Shown: positions 34,681 to 45,000, counted from the stretch's first letter. The stretch is DNA of 64,000 nucleotides from JABMMZ01 sp040403495 (GCA_040403495.1 JBBAKM010000008.1:1-64000); one strand, 5' to 3'. Program-made: numbers and translations. Notes: generated from the sequence alone by a model not told the origin.

Positions 34681-34778
34681 AATTGTTAATGGTTGATTGT
34701 TAATGGTTGATAGTTGAAATTTAGAGACACCATTCTTGGCTTCTTTGAATGATAGGGAATGGATAATAGGTTACAGTC

Positions 34779-34815
34779 ATTCTGGAAAATTTTGTCCTCA
34801 AAATTTATTCAGAAT
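34779..34815. repeat. Imperfect REP-like hairpin
   Basis: ATTCTG (34779-34784) pairs with CAGAAT (34810-34815), and the inner AAAATTTT/AAAATTT segments extend the stem with small bulges around a GTCCTC loop. It may be a REP-like element or a transcript-end structure. Confidence 0.4.
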
Positions 34816-35063
34816 CTCTCTAGTTAATAGTTTCACATCTTTCAACATGAGGTTGGATTGTTACCCGCGTGAAATGCAACCTTTGCGAGAAAACCCTCTG
34901 TAATTTTAAAGTAAATCTTTATGTTTTAAATACACAGGATGTTCGTTCCCAACTACTTATTAACTAAGGGCCATGGCATAAATAACATAAAAGTGTTTAT
35001 ACTGAGCAACAAGTTAAATTATTTTTAAGGTAAATTGCCATATTAAAGCCCAAAAAAGAAAAA

Positions 35064-35681
35064 ATGAAAATAAGCAATTTAATTCTGTTAATTTTTAATC
35101 TTACTTTGATTTCATGTTCGTCTAAAAGAGATAAACTTGGAAATAATCCATCCATTCAATCTATCTTTAATGAAAAAGAAATTAATGACTTGGAAAAAAT
35201 GTTGGATTTTTTTGAATATCAAATTAGTGAAATAGAAAATAGACCAATTGAAAACTTGCAAAATTGTTATGAGAGTTTTTTTATCCGATTGGAAAAAGCT
35301 GAAAAAACAGGGTTTATTGAAATTAAAATACCATTTGGGAAGCAATTGAATTTGTACAACGAAATTGATAAATCAACTTTTAATCAAATTTGGTGTTTTC
35401 ATAGAAGTTGGAAATGTGGTTTGTCAGATACATTGAAATCAATATCCATTAACTTAAATGGGAAATATGTTGTTTTTTTAGAATCTCTAGGAAAAGAATA
35501 CAGTATAATAAAAAGATATGATGAAATGCTGAGAGGATGTGGTGATATTTCAGGTGGAATGGTCGCTAGTCTTTTAATGCTTCACAAAAAATACGATACA
35601 ACCGACATAAGAATTCGTTTGTTTATAGCCATTCATTACTTAACTCTTAATGACCAATTTGAACGTAATGAAAAATATTAA
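35064..35681 (+). CDS. Small lipoprotein of unknown function
   Basis: The 205-residue product has a short signal segment with the lipobox TLISCSS, so Cys19 would be lipidated. The mature part is mixed alpha/beta, with four further Cys residues (NLQNCYESF, QIWCFHRSWKCGL, LRGCGD) that could form disulfides in the periplasm. I recognise no family. It lies about 140 bases upstream of the E1 dehydrogenase gene and probably is not functionally linked to it. No standard promoter was found upstream. Confidence 0.7.
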   Translation: MKISNLILLIFNLTLISCSSKRDKLGNNPSIQSIFNEKEINDLEKMLDFFEYQISEIENRPIENLQNCYESFFIRLEKAEKTGFIEIKIPFGKQLNLYNEIDKSTFNQIWCFHRSWKCGLSDTLKSISINLNGKYVVFLESLGKEYSIIKRYDEMLRGCGDISGGMVASLLMLHKKYDTTDIRIRLFIAIHYLTLNDQFERNEKY

Positions 35682-35821
35682 AAAGACAATGATTTAATCA
35701 ACTGTTTTTTTTAATGCAGTTGGCAATTTCTCTTGATGGTTTAAGTTTTCCTAAATGGGAAATTAATCCAATAGTATTAAGGATTTTTTTTAATTTTTTC
35801 GTAACATTGCACCTATCAATA

Positions 35822-37867
35822 ATGGTTACAAAAGAGATTTTACTTAAGGCTTATCTACTAATGTCGAAAGCCAGATGCATGGCTGCGATATATGACGAGA
35901 ACCGACCTATCACAAAATATGTTCACTCCACAAGCAAAGGACACGAAGCTATTCAAATAGCAGCAGGTTTTTTGTTGAAATCTATAGATTATGCAGCTCC
36001 TTATTACCGTGATGAAAGTATGCTTTTGGCTATCGGTATGCAGCCTTACGAGTTGATGTTGCAATTATTAGCGAAAGCTGATGATCCCTTTTCTGGTGGT
36101 AGAACCTATTATTCTCATCCTTCGTTAAAAAGAGAAGGAATGCCAACCATTCCACACCAAAGTAGTGCAACTGGTATGCAAGCAATTCCTGCAACAGGGA
36201 TGGCGCATGGTATAAAATACAAAGAAAGTCAGGGTTTGTTAGATACCATCGAACCACCAATTGTATTGTGCAGTATTGGCGACGGAAGTATGACAGAAGG
36301 TGAAGTGAGTGAAGCGCTTCAAATGGCGGTTTTAAAGGAATTGCCAATTTTGTATTTAGTTCAAGACAATGATTGGGGTATTTCTGCGAGTGGTGATGAA
36401 ATGAGAGCAATGGATGCCTATGAATTTGCAGCAGGATTTAAAGGACTCAAAAGAGCACGAACGGATGGAAGTGATTTTGTAACGTGTTATGAAGACCTTC
36501 AATCTGCTGTGTCTTGGGTAAGAAAAAACCGCAAACCTATGTTGTTGCATGCCAAAGTGCCTTTATTAGGTCATCACACAAGTGGTGTAAGAAGCGAATG
36601 GTACAGAGATGATTTAGAACAAGATATTGCAGACGACCCTTTTCCAAAATTAAAAAAGGTATTGTCTGATTTGGGAGTGTCTATCCAACAATTGGATGAG
36701 ATTTATAAAGAAGCGGAATTAGAAATCAAAGAAAGTTTTGAAAGAGCCGTCAATGCGCCACAACCTCTGCCTGAAACATTATACCTCCATGAATTTGCAG
36801 AGACTCCAATCAAAGAAGAGGCCGGAGAACGCTGTCCAGTAGGAAAAGAACCTATTGTAATGGTTGATGCAGCATTGTTTGCGTGTGACGAAATACTTAA
36901 GACCCATCCTGAAGCATTACTCTATGGTCAAGATGTTGGAATAAGATTAGGAGGTGTATTCCGTGAAGCAGCAACTTTGGCCAAAAAATATGGAAAAGAC
37001 AGGGTTTTTAATACCCCTATTCAAGAGGCTTATATCGTTGGTTCAACAGCAGGAATGAGCGCTGTTGGTTGTAAACCAATCGTTGAAATTCAGTTTGCAG
37101 ATTATATTTGGCCAGGTATCAATCAGTTGGTCGAGGAGTTGTCAAAAAGTTGTTTCCTTTCTAACGGTCAATTTCCAATTCAATCATTGATAAGAATCCC
37201 TACAGGGGCTTATGGTGGTGGAGGTCCCTATCATTCTGGTACCGTAGAAAGTAGTATTCTACAGATTAAAGGTATAAAAGTAGTTTACCCAAGTAACGCC
37301 GCCGATATGAAAGGTTTGTTAAAAGCCGCTTTTTATGACCCTAATCCAGTGGTGATGTTTGAGCACAAAGGGCTCTATTGGAGTAAAGTCCCCGGAACTG
37401 AGTTGGCCAAAATGCCAGAACCATCTGAAGATTATGTGATTCCTCTTGGTAAAGCTAATATTGTTCAAACCGCTAGTGAAGATGCCGTAAAATATGGAGA
37501 ATCAATAGCTGTAATTACTTATGGAATGGGCGTTTACTGGGCTTTAAATGCTTCTAAATCTATGAGTGAAAATGTTGAGATTGTGGATTTAAGAACACTA
37601 AATCCTTGCGATGATGAAACCATTTTTAAAGTTGTGAAAAAACATGGTAAAGCCATTGTTTTGACCGAAGAAACTTTAAGGAATTCATTTGCCGAAGCTA
37701 TAGCAGGAAGAATTCAAAAAAATTGTTTTCAATATTTAGATGCACCAATAGAAATTGTGGGGTCAGCTAATTTACCAGCAATTCCTCTTAATATTGAACT
37801 CGAAAAAGAAATGCTTCCAAGTGCTGAAAAGCTAAAAATAATAATGGAACAACTGTTGGAAAACTAA
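35822..37867 (+). CDS. Fused alpha/beta thiamine-dependent 2-oxoacid dehydrogenase E1 (branched-chain type)
   Basis: I choose ATG 35822 (681 residues, MVTKEILLKAYLLMSKARCM); the upstream residues are not family-like. The first half is an E1 alpha subunit with HSTSKGHEAIQIAAG, YYRDESMLLAIGM and the thiamine diphosphate motif from GDGSMTEGE to QDNDW. The second half is the E1 beta subunit, with GQDVGIRLGGVFREA, FNTPIQEAYIVGSTAGMSAV and IQFADYIWPGINQL. Such fusions are common in Bacteroidota and are usually assigned to branched-chain 2-oxoacid oxidation, which would supply precursors of iso-branched fatty acids. Pyruvate as substrate cannot be excluded. No E2 or E3 gene lies close by. Confidence 0.88.
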   Translation: MVTKEILLKAYLLMSKARCMAAIYDENRPITKYVHSTSKGHEAIQIAAGFLLKSIDYAAPYYRDESMLLAIGMQPYELMLQLLAKADDPFSGGRTYYSHPSLKREGMPTIPHQSSATGMQAIPATGMAHGIKYKESQGLLDTIEPPIVLCSIGDGSMTEGEVSEALQMAVLKELPILYLVQDNDWGISASGDEMRAMDAYEFAAGFKGLKRARTDGSDFVTCYEDLQSAVSWVRKNRKPMLLHAKVPLLGHHTSGVRSEWYRDDLEQDIADDPFPKLKKVLSDLGVSIQQLDEIYKEAELEIKESFERAVNAPQPLPETLYLHEFAETPIKEEAGERCPVGKEPIVMVDAALFACDEILKTHPEALLYGQDVGIRLGGVFREAATLAKKYGKDRVFNTPIQEAYIVGSTAGMSAVGCKPIVEIQFADYIWPGINQLVEELSKSCFLSNGQFPIQSLIRIPTGAYGGGGPYHSGTVESSILQIKGIKVVYPSNAADMKGLLKAAFYDPNPVVMFEHKGLYWSKVPGTELAKMPEPSEDYVIPLGKANIVQTASEDAVKYGESIAVITYGMGVYWALNASKSMSENVEIVDLRTLNPCDDETIFKVVKKHGKAIVLTEETLRNSFAEAIAGRIQKNCFQYLDAPIEIVGSANLPAIPLNIELEKEMLPSAEKLKIIMEQLLEN

Positions 37868-37922
37868 AATTGATTTGTTTTTCTACTGATTTTTGATTTA
37901 ATTTGAATAATAGTAGAGAATA

Positions 37923-38852
37923 ATGAGCCAATTTTACACTCCTTTTTTTCGTTTGTTTTTCATATTCGTTTCGGTCGTAATGGTCGTGTCTTGTTCTAAA
38001 AAAGAGGCTACTGTTGTTCCTAATAATAAACCTAAATCTTATGACGATGTATCAACTGTTAAGGTTGAAAATTATATCAACCGAATCTATATTGATTTAT
38101 TGGGTAGAGAACCTTTAGATGCTGAATCAATAAGAGATTTAGAATTATTGAGAAAAGGGAATTTATCAATCGAAAGTAGGCAAGATGTTATTATGAGATT
38201 AATGACTGATTCCATTTTTGTGCCAGGAGATTCTTCCTACAGAAGAGCCTACTATCAAAGGATTTATGATTTAACTAAAGCAAGATTGCTTGAAGGAGCC
38301 TCTGAAGAAGAAATAAGTCAACCCATTGGAATTGCACAATTTTCATTAATATCCTCAAGGTTATTGGGCGATTCAATTGGCGTGTTTTCTGCCATGGCTA
38401 CAATAGATAGATGTAAAAATGTTCTCAAATCTAGAAGAGCTTACCAACTTGGTCAAATACAAATAGGAGATATGTATGCCTATATGTTGGATAACCCAAT
38501 TTATGATGTAATTAATATGAATTCATTTAATTTTGTGAATGCGTCTTTTGATGATTTGTTTTTTAGATTCCCAACCAGAGATGAGTTTAATATTGGATTC
38601 GAAATAATAGAAAAAGGCAAAGGAGGGTCACTGTTTGGAGGTTATGCTGATAATAAATATGCCTATTGTCAAATGTTAGTTAAGTCGCGGGAATTCAGCG
38701 AGGGGTTAATAAAATGGTGTTATCTTACTTTGGTGGGTAGAGAACCTACTACCCAAGAAACGGTAAACCTAATGGATGATTTTTACAAAACAAAGAATTT
38801 ACAAAAAGTTCAACTTTTAATAATGAGTACAGATGAATATGCACAGTTTTAA
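37923..38852 (+). CDS. Lipoprotein with two LGREP motifs (DUF1549/DUF4214-like)
   Basis: The 309-residue product has a signal segment with lipobox VVSCSK (Cys near 25). Two copies of a helix motif stand out: YINRIYIDLLGREPLDAES (about 52-70) and CYLTLVGREPTTQET (about 265-280), the second followed by VQLLIMSTDEYAQF. The pattern recalls the LTGLPPTPEE segment of DUF1549 and the LGREPDP segment of DUF4214; I treat both as resemblances. It opens a six-gene operon of exported proteins and overlaps the next lipoprotein gene by 20 bases. A role in anchoring or partnering the DUF1501-like protein downstream is likely from context. Confidence 0.75.
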   Translation: MSQFYTPFFRLFFIFVSVVMVVSCSKKEATVVPNNKPKSYDDVSTVKVENYINRIYIDLLGREPLDAESIRDLELLRKGNLSIESRQDVIMRLMTDSIFVPGDSSYRRAYYQRIYDLTKARLLEGASEEEISQPIGIAQFSLISSRLLGDSIGVFSAMATIDRCKNVLKSRRAYQLGQIQIGDMYAYMLDNPIYDVINMNSFNFVNASFDDLFFRFPTRDEFNIGFEIIEKGKGGSLFGGYADNKYAYCQMLVKSREFSEGLIKWCYLTLVGREPTTQETVNLMDDFYKTKNLQKVQLLIMSTDEYAQF

Positions 38853-39330
38853 ACTAATCTTTATCTTATTTGGTCTCCTTTCTTTTATTGCTTGTCAAAA
38901 AAAGACAGAATATCGAGTCGTTAATACAGATTCTTATGGAGATAATTTAAATAAGAACAAGGCCAAATCAAATATTGAATATCACAGTATTTTAACGACT
39001 AATTTATTTCAAAAACCATCTTCGGTAAATGAATTGAGTCGCACTGATAGGGTCATTCAAAGTTGTGGTGATAAATCTTTAATCAACGAGGTTATTATTA
39101 GTAACTACATGAATTCCAATCAGGTAAAATTGCCAACACGAAGGTTTATGGTGGATAGTACGGAACGTTTTATTGAAGAAACCTACATTAGGTTTTTTAT
39201 CAGAAGACCAACAGAAGCAGAAAGAACATGGTTCAGAAATTATATAAATGCGAACAAAAGTAATCCTAATTTTTCTCCTGAATTAGTTTACACCGCTTTT
39301 GCAGCCTCTGATGAATATTTTTTCTATTAA
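38833..39330 (+). CDS. Small lipoprotein related to the upstream LGREP protein
   Basis: The 165-residue product has a signal segment ending LLSFIACQKK, with the lipidated Cys near residue 21. Its C-terminal part (about 110-165) reads ERFIEETYIRFFIRRPTEAE and later YTAFAASDEYFFY, which parallels both the LGREP motif and the DEYAQF ending of the preceding protein. It therefore looks like a single-motif paralogue. ATG 38833 overlaps the upstream gene; a second ATG at 38839 is equally possible and gives a similar signal. It is followed after 17 bases by the DUF1501-like gene. Confidence 0.72.
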   Translation: MNMHSFKLIFILFGLLSFIACQKKTEYRVVNTDSYGDNLNKNKAKSNIEYHSILTTNLFQKPSSVNELSRTDRVIQSCGDKSLINEVIISNYMNSNQVKLPTRRFMVDSTERFIEETYIRFFIRRPTEAERTWFRNYINANKSNPNFSPELVYTAFAASDEYFFY

Positions 39331-39347
39331 ATATTAAATCACAAAAA

Positions 39348-40688
39348 ATGAAAAGAAGAGATTTTGTAAAACAAACAGCTAAAGTAGCAACAGCGGGATT
39401 GATATTACCTTATCTACTACCAAGTGGAAGGTTGTTTGCACGAACCAATGAACCTAAAGCGGAACATGTGGTTTATGTGTTGTTTGGCGGTGGATTAAGG
39501 CAGCAAGATTCTATCTTACAACGTTATTTGTCTGACAGTCAGGGATTTAATGTTGAAGGGAATATCATGTACAATATGTTAGAAGGTGCAGCACCCTCTA
39601 CCAAAATTGCCTATGGAACAACACCTTCTGGACAACCGAATGGCAGTCAACCAATTCCTAAGATTTTATCTCAATCTATCCAAAAACAAGGAACCCTATT
39701 TGCCGAAATGCGCGCCATTTCTGGAGGACATTATGGCGGTTTAAATTCTTTGGTTACAGGAAGTGGTGTTCAAGGGCAAGGTTTGAAAGTGAGGCCCGTA
39801 AATCCTACTATTTTTGAGTATGCCCGTAAATTTGGCGGTTTTAAAGCAACGGATGTTTGGTTTATAGGAAATACAATCTCGAACTCTACGCCTTTACTCA
39901 ACTCAAGTCGTCATCCCGACTTTGGATTACAATATGGTGCTAACTTTTTTGCACCCGGAATAACATTTGGTGGTGACGGAAGAGCCACGCTTTCAAATGC
40001 AAAAATTTATCATCCGCAAGAGGAGCTTGAGCCTATGTATAAAATGAAGAACTTTTTAGACAATTCATTTAATATAAGACAAGGCGATATCCCCGGAATA
40101 AAAAATACGGATGAAGAAAAAACGCGCATTAAAACGTTTATTGAAGAAACCTTTAACAGACAAAGTGCTGGACTACTTCCTATGCCACCCGTTTCAGGTG
40201 GTGATGGTTCTACAATAGGTTATGCAGCCGAAGTGTTAAGGGTTTTTAAACCCAAATTGTTGGTTGTGAATATGAGCAATATCGATGGATGTCACAGTAA
40301 CTTTACTGGATACCTTCAAGCTATGCACAAAGCAGACCATGCCCTTGGCTTTTTATGGAATTATATTCAAACACAAATTCCTGAAATGAGTGGCAAAACC
40401 ATTATGACTTTTGTGCCTGAATGTGGTAGAAATTTAAACCATAATCCCATTTTGGATGAAAATGATTGGTATGGTTACGACCATGGTGATGCCAATTCTT
40501 TGAGGGTTTTCGGTGGTATGGTTGGAAAAAATGTTCCTTCTAATTTAATGATTGGTTCAGAAAATAACCCCATTGGAAAAGTAACCGATTTTACATTGAC
40601 AATTGCAGATATTTTAGGGTTCAAAGACCAAGTAAAGTCTGCAGGAATTATTGACCCCGATGCACGAAGTTTGTTTGATAGAATTTAA
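39348..40688 (+). CDS. Tat-exported DUF1501-like protein
   Basis: The 446-residue product starts with a twin-arginine signal (MKRRDFVKQTAKVATAGLIL), so it should cross the inner membrane folded. The mature part has the alkaline-phosphatase-superfamily-like pattern of DUF1501: VYVLFGGGLRQQDS near the start, NMSNIDGCHSNFTGYLQ (about 305-321) with the helix KADHALGFLWNYIQ, and YDHGDANSLRVFGGMVG (about 378-394) in the place of the DHH segment. DUF1501 proteins are widespread in Planctomycetes beside PSCyt/DUF1549 proteins; their substrate is unknown to me. The neighbouring lipoproteins fit that pattern in smaller pieces. It lies 10 bases before the haem lipoprotein gene. Confidence 0.8.
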   Translation: MKRRDFVKQTAKVATAGLILPYLLPSGRLFARTNEPKAEHVVYVLFGGGLRQQDSILQRYLSDSQGFNVEGNIMYNMLEGAAPSTKIAYGTTPSGQPNGSQPIPKILSQSIQKQGTLFAEMRAISGGHYGGLNSLVTGSGVQGQGLKVRPVNPTIFEYARKFGGFKATDVWFIGNTISNSTPLLNSSRHPDFGLQYGANFFAPGITFGGDGRATLSNAKIYHPQEELEPMYKMKNFLDNSFNIRQGDIPGIKNTDEEKTRIKTFIEETFNRQSAGLLPMPPVSGGDGSTIGYAAEVLRVFKPKLLVVNMSNIDGCHSNFTGYLQAMHKADHALGFLWNYIQTQIPEMSGKTIMTFVPECGRNLNHNPILDENDWYGYDHGDANSLRVFGGMVGKNVPSNLMIGSENNPIGKVTDFTLTIADILGFKDQVKSAGIIDPDARSLFDRI

Positions 40689-40698
40689 TTAAAAGCCT

Positions 40699-41655
40699 AT
40701 GAATAAGAGAAATACAAAATTATTTATTTTTCCTACATTGATTATTCTGCTTTTGGGGGCTTGTTCCAAAAATATAAATGATAATCCTTATGACAATTGG
40801 AAGGACGATGTTAAAGAATCTCCAATAAACAATGTTGACATTGATCCAAATTCAATTCAAGGGTTACATAAGAATATTTTTAAACCTACTTGCTCTAACA
40901 GCGGTTGTCACGATGGGAATTTTGAACCTGATTTTAGAACCATAGAAAGTACGTACAACTCATTAATAAACCGTTTGAGTACCAATACAGACCCTAATCA
41001 ACCTCAGTTTTCAAAAAGGGTAGTGCCAGGGAATGCTTCTCAAAGTATGCTATTGCACAGAATATTAGAGTTTATCCCTGGAAGTCAAGGAAAAATGCCA
41101 TTGACGACTGACCCCGGTAGTGATTGGCCTGAAAAAAAAGAGACTTATATTGACAATATTAGAACTTGGATTAATAACGGCGCAAAAGACCAATTTGGAA
41201 ATAGTCCAAGTAATATTGATTTTACGCCTCAAATGGGTGGTTTACAGGTTTTTATTAACGGTTCAACAACCCCTTTGCCTCATATAGGGTACCAACCCGT
41301 TTTAGTGCCTTCTAGCGCTAGTCAAGTTAAAATAATGATTTCTATTCTCGACGATAAAACCCCATTGTCGCAGTTAGGTCCCAACACAATTAATTTTTCA
41401 CTGAATCCTTATGAGTTTAAAGGTGCTGAACAAAGTTTGTCAAAAGAAAGCTCTCCATTTTTGGGTTTAGGTGTTTCAGGAGAAACGGTTGAATATTGGT
41501 ACAGTATAACGTTGCCGCTTTCATCAATAGGAGTTTCGGGTGATGTGATATGGTGCAGAGTAAATACAACAGATAATGTTAATCCAAGCCTGTTTATTCC
41601 CTCTAATGAAACTTCTTTTAACTTTAAAAAATACTTCGCAATAAAGATTAATTAA
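40699..41655 (+). CDS. Lipoprotein with PSCyt-like haem site
   Basis: The 318-residue product has a lipobox LLGACSK (Cys near 22). Residues about 50-165 have the features of a PSCyt-type cytochrome domain: TCSNSGCHDG with a C-x4-C-H haem site, VVPGNASQSMLLHRI, and GKMPLT whose Met could be the second haem ligand. The x4 spacing differs from the usual CxxCH. The C-terminal half (about 175-318) is beta-rich and unassigned. Attached haem here would make the operon part of a periplasmic or surface redox process. The stop codon shares one base with the next gene's ATG. Confidence 0.75.
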   Translation: MNKRNTKLFIFPTLIILLLGACSKNINDNPYDNWKDDVKESPINNVDIDPNSIQGLHKNIFKPTCSNSGCHDGNFEPDFRTIESTYNSLINRLSTNTDPNQPQFSKRVVPGNASQSMLLHRILEFIPGSQGKMPLTTDPGSDWPEKKETYIDNIRTWINNGAKDQFGNSPSNIDFTPQMGGLQVFINGSTTPLPHIGYQPVLVPSSASQVKIMISILDDKTPLSQLGPNTINFSLNPYEFKGAEQSLSKESSPFLGLGVSGETVEYWYSITLPLSSIGVSGDVIWCRVNTTDNVNPSLFIPSNETSFNFKKYFAIKIN

Positions 41656-42086
41656 TGAGACGAATTATTATCTATAGCTTTTTGTTTTTAGTTTTACAGA
41701 ATTGTAAAAAAGACAACACAAATGCGGTTCCAAGTATAAAGTTTATTTCAATAAGTGCGACAGAAGTTGTTCAATACAAAGACAGTTTGGAAATTAAGTT
41801 TGAATATTCTGATGCTAATGGTGATTTAGGTGAGATAAATCCTGACCAAAATGCTATTTATGTCAAAGACAGGCGTTTGTCAAAACCTGATTATTATTTT
41901 ATTCCACCACTTGCACCTCCTACAAGTTCTGTTTTTATCAAAGGTGAATTAATAGTGAAAATTAAAAACACATTTCTGCTTGGAACTGCGCTTCAGGAAA
42001 CAACTAATTTTGAAGTTAAATTAAAAGACAGGGCAGGGCAGTGGAGTAATACCATCGTTACGCCTGAAATTATAATTAAAAAGTAA
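41655..42086 (+). CDS. Small lipoprotein of the DUF1501 operon
   Basis: The 143-residue product has a signal segment ending VLQNCKK, giving a lipidated Cys near 17. The mature chain is a single beta-sandwich-like domain; EIKFEYSDANGDLGEINPDQ is a pattern seen in many small Bacteroidota lipoproteins with an Ig-like fold. No function can be given. It starts within the stop of the haem lipoprotein gene (TAATG) and ends directly against the ATG of the T9SS adhesin-like gene, so all three are surely co-translated. Confidence 0.72.
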   Translation: MRRIIIYSFLFLVLQNCKKDNTNAVPSIKFISISATEVVQYKDSLEIKFEYSDANGDLGEINPDQNAIYVKDRRLSKPDYYFIPPLAPPTSSVFIKGELIVKIKNTFLLGTALQETTNFEVKLKDRAGQWSNTIVTPEIIIKK

Positions 42087-45000
42087 ATGAGACATTTGTT
42101 TACATATTTTAAGGGTTTTAAAAGCTATAAACTGGTTTTATTAGGACTTTTTATGTCTTTGTTGCATGCTAAGGGGCAAACGGAATATAAAATGTCGAAT
42201 GCAACTGTATACGCTTGTAAAGGTTCATTAAAAGACAGTGAAGCTAATCAACAATCAACTACTAAATATGCCAATAATGAAGATTTGATTTTTACTATTG
42301 TTGTAAAAGGGGCAAGCTCTATTTCTATCAAATTCAAAGGAAGTTTTTGTACTGAGGCAGGCTCTGATTATTTAAAGGCATACAGAGGAAAAGATACAAC
42401 AGGGACTCTAATTCGTACTTATACGGGAACAATTAATAATCCAACCAATATTACTTCAAACGATTCCGCCATTACTTTTTATTTCCATTCTGATAAAAAT
42501 ATTGTTTGCGATGGATGGGAACTGACTTGGGAAGGTAAAATTACGCAAGTGCCTCAACCTAAATTTAGCCCAATCACAAATCCAACATGTAATTCAATTA
42601 AAATTAGAGTTACTTTAGACCAACCTTTCAATTGTGATTCTGTAAAAGCATCCAGTTTTAAATTGTCGGGAACACTGTCAACGGCCATAACTTCAGTTAC
42701 GCCTATTTCATGTAATTCCAAAAATGAAACCAATACCTTTGATGTTTCTTTTGCAAGTGGACTGAACAGAAGTGGGAATTATTCCTTGCTGCTGACTTCC
42801 TCTTTTAAAGATGCTTGTGACAGTGTTTGGGTGATAAAATCAACTCTGAATTTTAAAATAACAGATTGTCCTATACAAGTGGATTTAAGGAGCAATAGAT
42901 TGGTCATTTGTAAAGGCACATGTGCAAATCTCACAGCCATAGTAAGTGGAGGAAATGCCAGCAGCTATTCATACACTTGGCTAAGTGGAGGCTTGTCTTC
43001 CGCACCACCTCAAACAGTTTGTCCAACGGCCACAACTACTTACATTCTAAGGGTTTCTGATGGAGTTTCAGTGCCAGGGTTAGACACCGTAGTTATTACC
43101 GTTTTAGATCCTCCTGTTGCTCAAAATGATACAACAGTTTGTCAATCATCCCCTCCGTTTAATTTAAAAGCAAATCCAAGTGGAGGAGTTTGGTCTGGAA
43201 CCGGAATAACAAGTGCTGCAAATGGTACCTTTAGTCCAAGTGTGGCAAGAGGAGGAACGTTTAAAATAGCCTATACTATTGGTGGTTGCGCCGATACGGT
43301 TGTAGTAACAGTCCGCCCAATTAGTGCAGGAACTCCATTAGCGGCTTGTCCTTCTTCTTCGGCATTTATGGTGTCAGGATTTACGCCGCCTGGCGGAACT
43401 TGGAGTGGTCCCAATATTAGTGCTGCAGGACTTATTACACCGCCTTCAAGCAGTGGTTCTTTCACCGTTACCTATTCTTGGAATGGTTGTACAAGTGATA
43501 AAATTATAAATATCGACTTAATTAATATTGTCAAAAGAGATACCATTTGTAAGTCAAAAGCAATTGATACTTTCAAAAACTTTACACCAATTGGGGGAAC
43601 ATGGACTGGCCAAGGTATAACAAATTCAAGGTTGGGGATTACAACACCTCCGACAGCTGCCGCAGGCAACAAAATTTACATTTATACCATTAATGGTTGC
43701 CGCGATACACTCAGAAGATTTATTCAAGAAATTGATGCCCGATTTGATGAAATAGCATGTCCCGATGCTGGTCAAAGGCTATTACCTCAAGGTTTGCCTG
43801 TAGGTGGATATTGGACAGGTAAAGGTATTTTTGATGCTAATAATGGTTTGTTTGATGCCGATAGTTTTAGAGTGCCTAGTAAATCTACTTTTGTTCAAAC
43901 TAACTTAACCTATCATGGATTAAATGGATGTAAGGATGTTAAAATAATGTATTTAAGATACACAAGGTTTTATAAAGACACGGTTAAAAATTGTGTTTCA
44001 GACACTGCTTATTTTATGAGAAATCCTTATTTGCAAAACGATCCTTGGAATATGATGTTTACAGGGAGTAATGCAATAGTAGGTACGGGTGTTTACAATC
44101 AAAAGTTTAGCCCAACTTTGGCTGGTCGAGGTACCTTTCATACAATAAGAGGTACAGCAAATGGTTGTCAAGATACTATCGTTATTCAAGTTTTTAATAG
44201 AGCTAATATTCAGAAAGATACAGTGTTTTGTGTAGCAGACGATGCTTATCAACTAGTAAATAGGGAAGGTGCCGGATTATTTGTCGGCCCAGGAATTACA
44301 AATGCCCAAAAAGGAATTTTTAACCCTGCGATTGCCGGTGTTGGAACTCACTTAATCTTGTTTAGCTTGCCAGGAAAATGTACAGATACCGTTAAAATTA
44401 GAGTGAATGGACTTCCGAATGTGTCTGTTTTAGGCTTGAAAGATTACTATTGTTACAAAGATTCGATGACTCAGTTGGTACTAAATCCAACAGGCGGTCT
44501 GTTACAAGGAAGTGGTTTGGTGGGGACTATATTTAATCCGAGTATTGCCAAACAAGGTCAACATACTATTAAATATACTTTTGGTTCTGGAAAATGTATC
44601 AATACTTTTTCTAAAGATATTACAGTAGGGGAACCTTTGGTTTTGACTTTATCAAAAAACAAAGACAGTATATGTGTTGGAGAAACGGTAGAATTGTCAA
44701 CCATCAGTAAGGGTGGTAATGGTAATTCAACTTTGCTTTGGAGTAGTGGACAAATGAATGTGCCCAATATTTACGAAGCACCTAAAAGAACTACTCAATA
44801 CAGTGTAGTTTTAAAAGATGGATGCAGCGATTCTGTTCAAAGACAAACTTCAATTTATGTTCATCCACCTTTGTTTGGAAGGGTTCAAACTTCTGCCAAA
44901 ATGTGTTTTGGAAATCAAGGTTTTGCCGAGTTGAAAATGAACGATACCGGCCGTTATTCATACACTTGGAATACCATTCCAATTCAAAAAACAAGTAGAA

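Larger units (their letters stand above)
34649..35063. other. 415-base intergenic stretch with palindrome and hairpin
   Basis: The left part is a short GTTAATN/GTTGATN heptamer tract (about 34654-34718) carrying the palindrome at 34663. An imperfect hairpin follows at 34779-34815. The rest has no open frame, RNA gene or clear promoter that I can see. Confidence 0.6.

Noticed and set aside
34850..34882. AGGTTG/CAACCT inverted repeat as a terminator or operator
   Set aside because: The loop of about 20 bases is long, there is no T run, and no promoter is near.
43271..44252. Antisense open frames inside the T9SS adhesin gene
   Set aside because: They lie fully within a clear coding gene with recognisable domains, have no promoter and no protein-like composition of their own.
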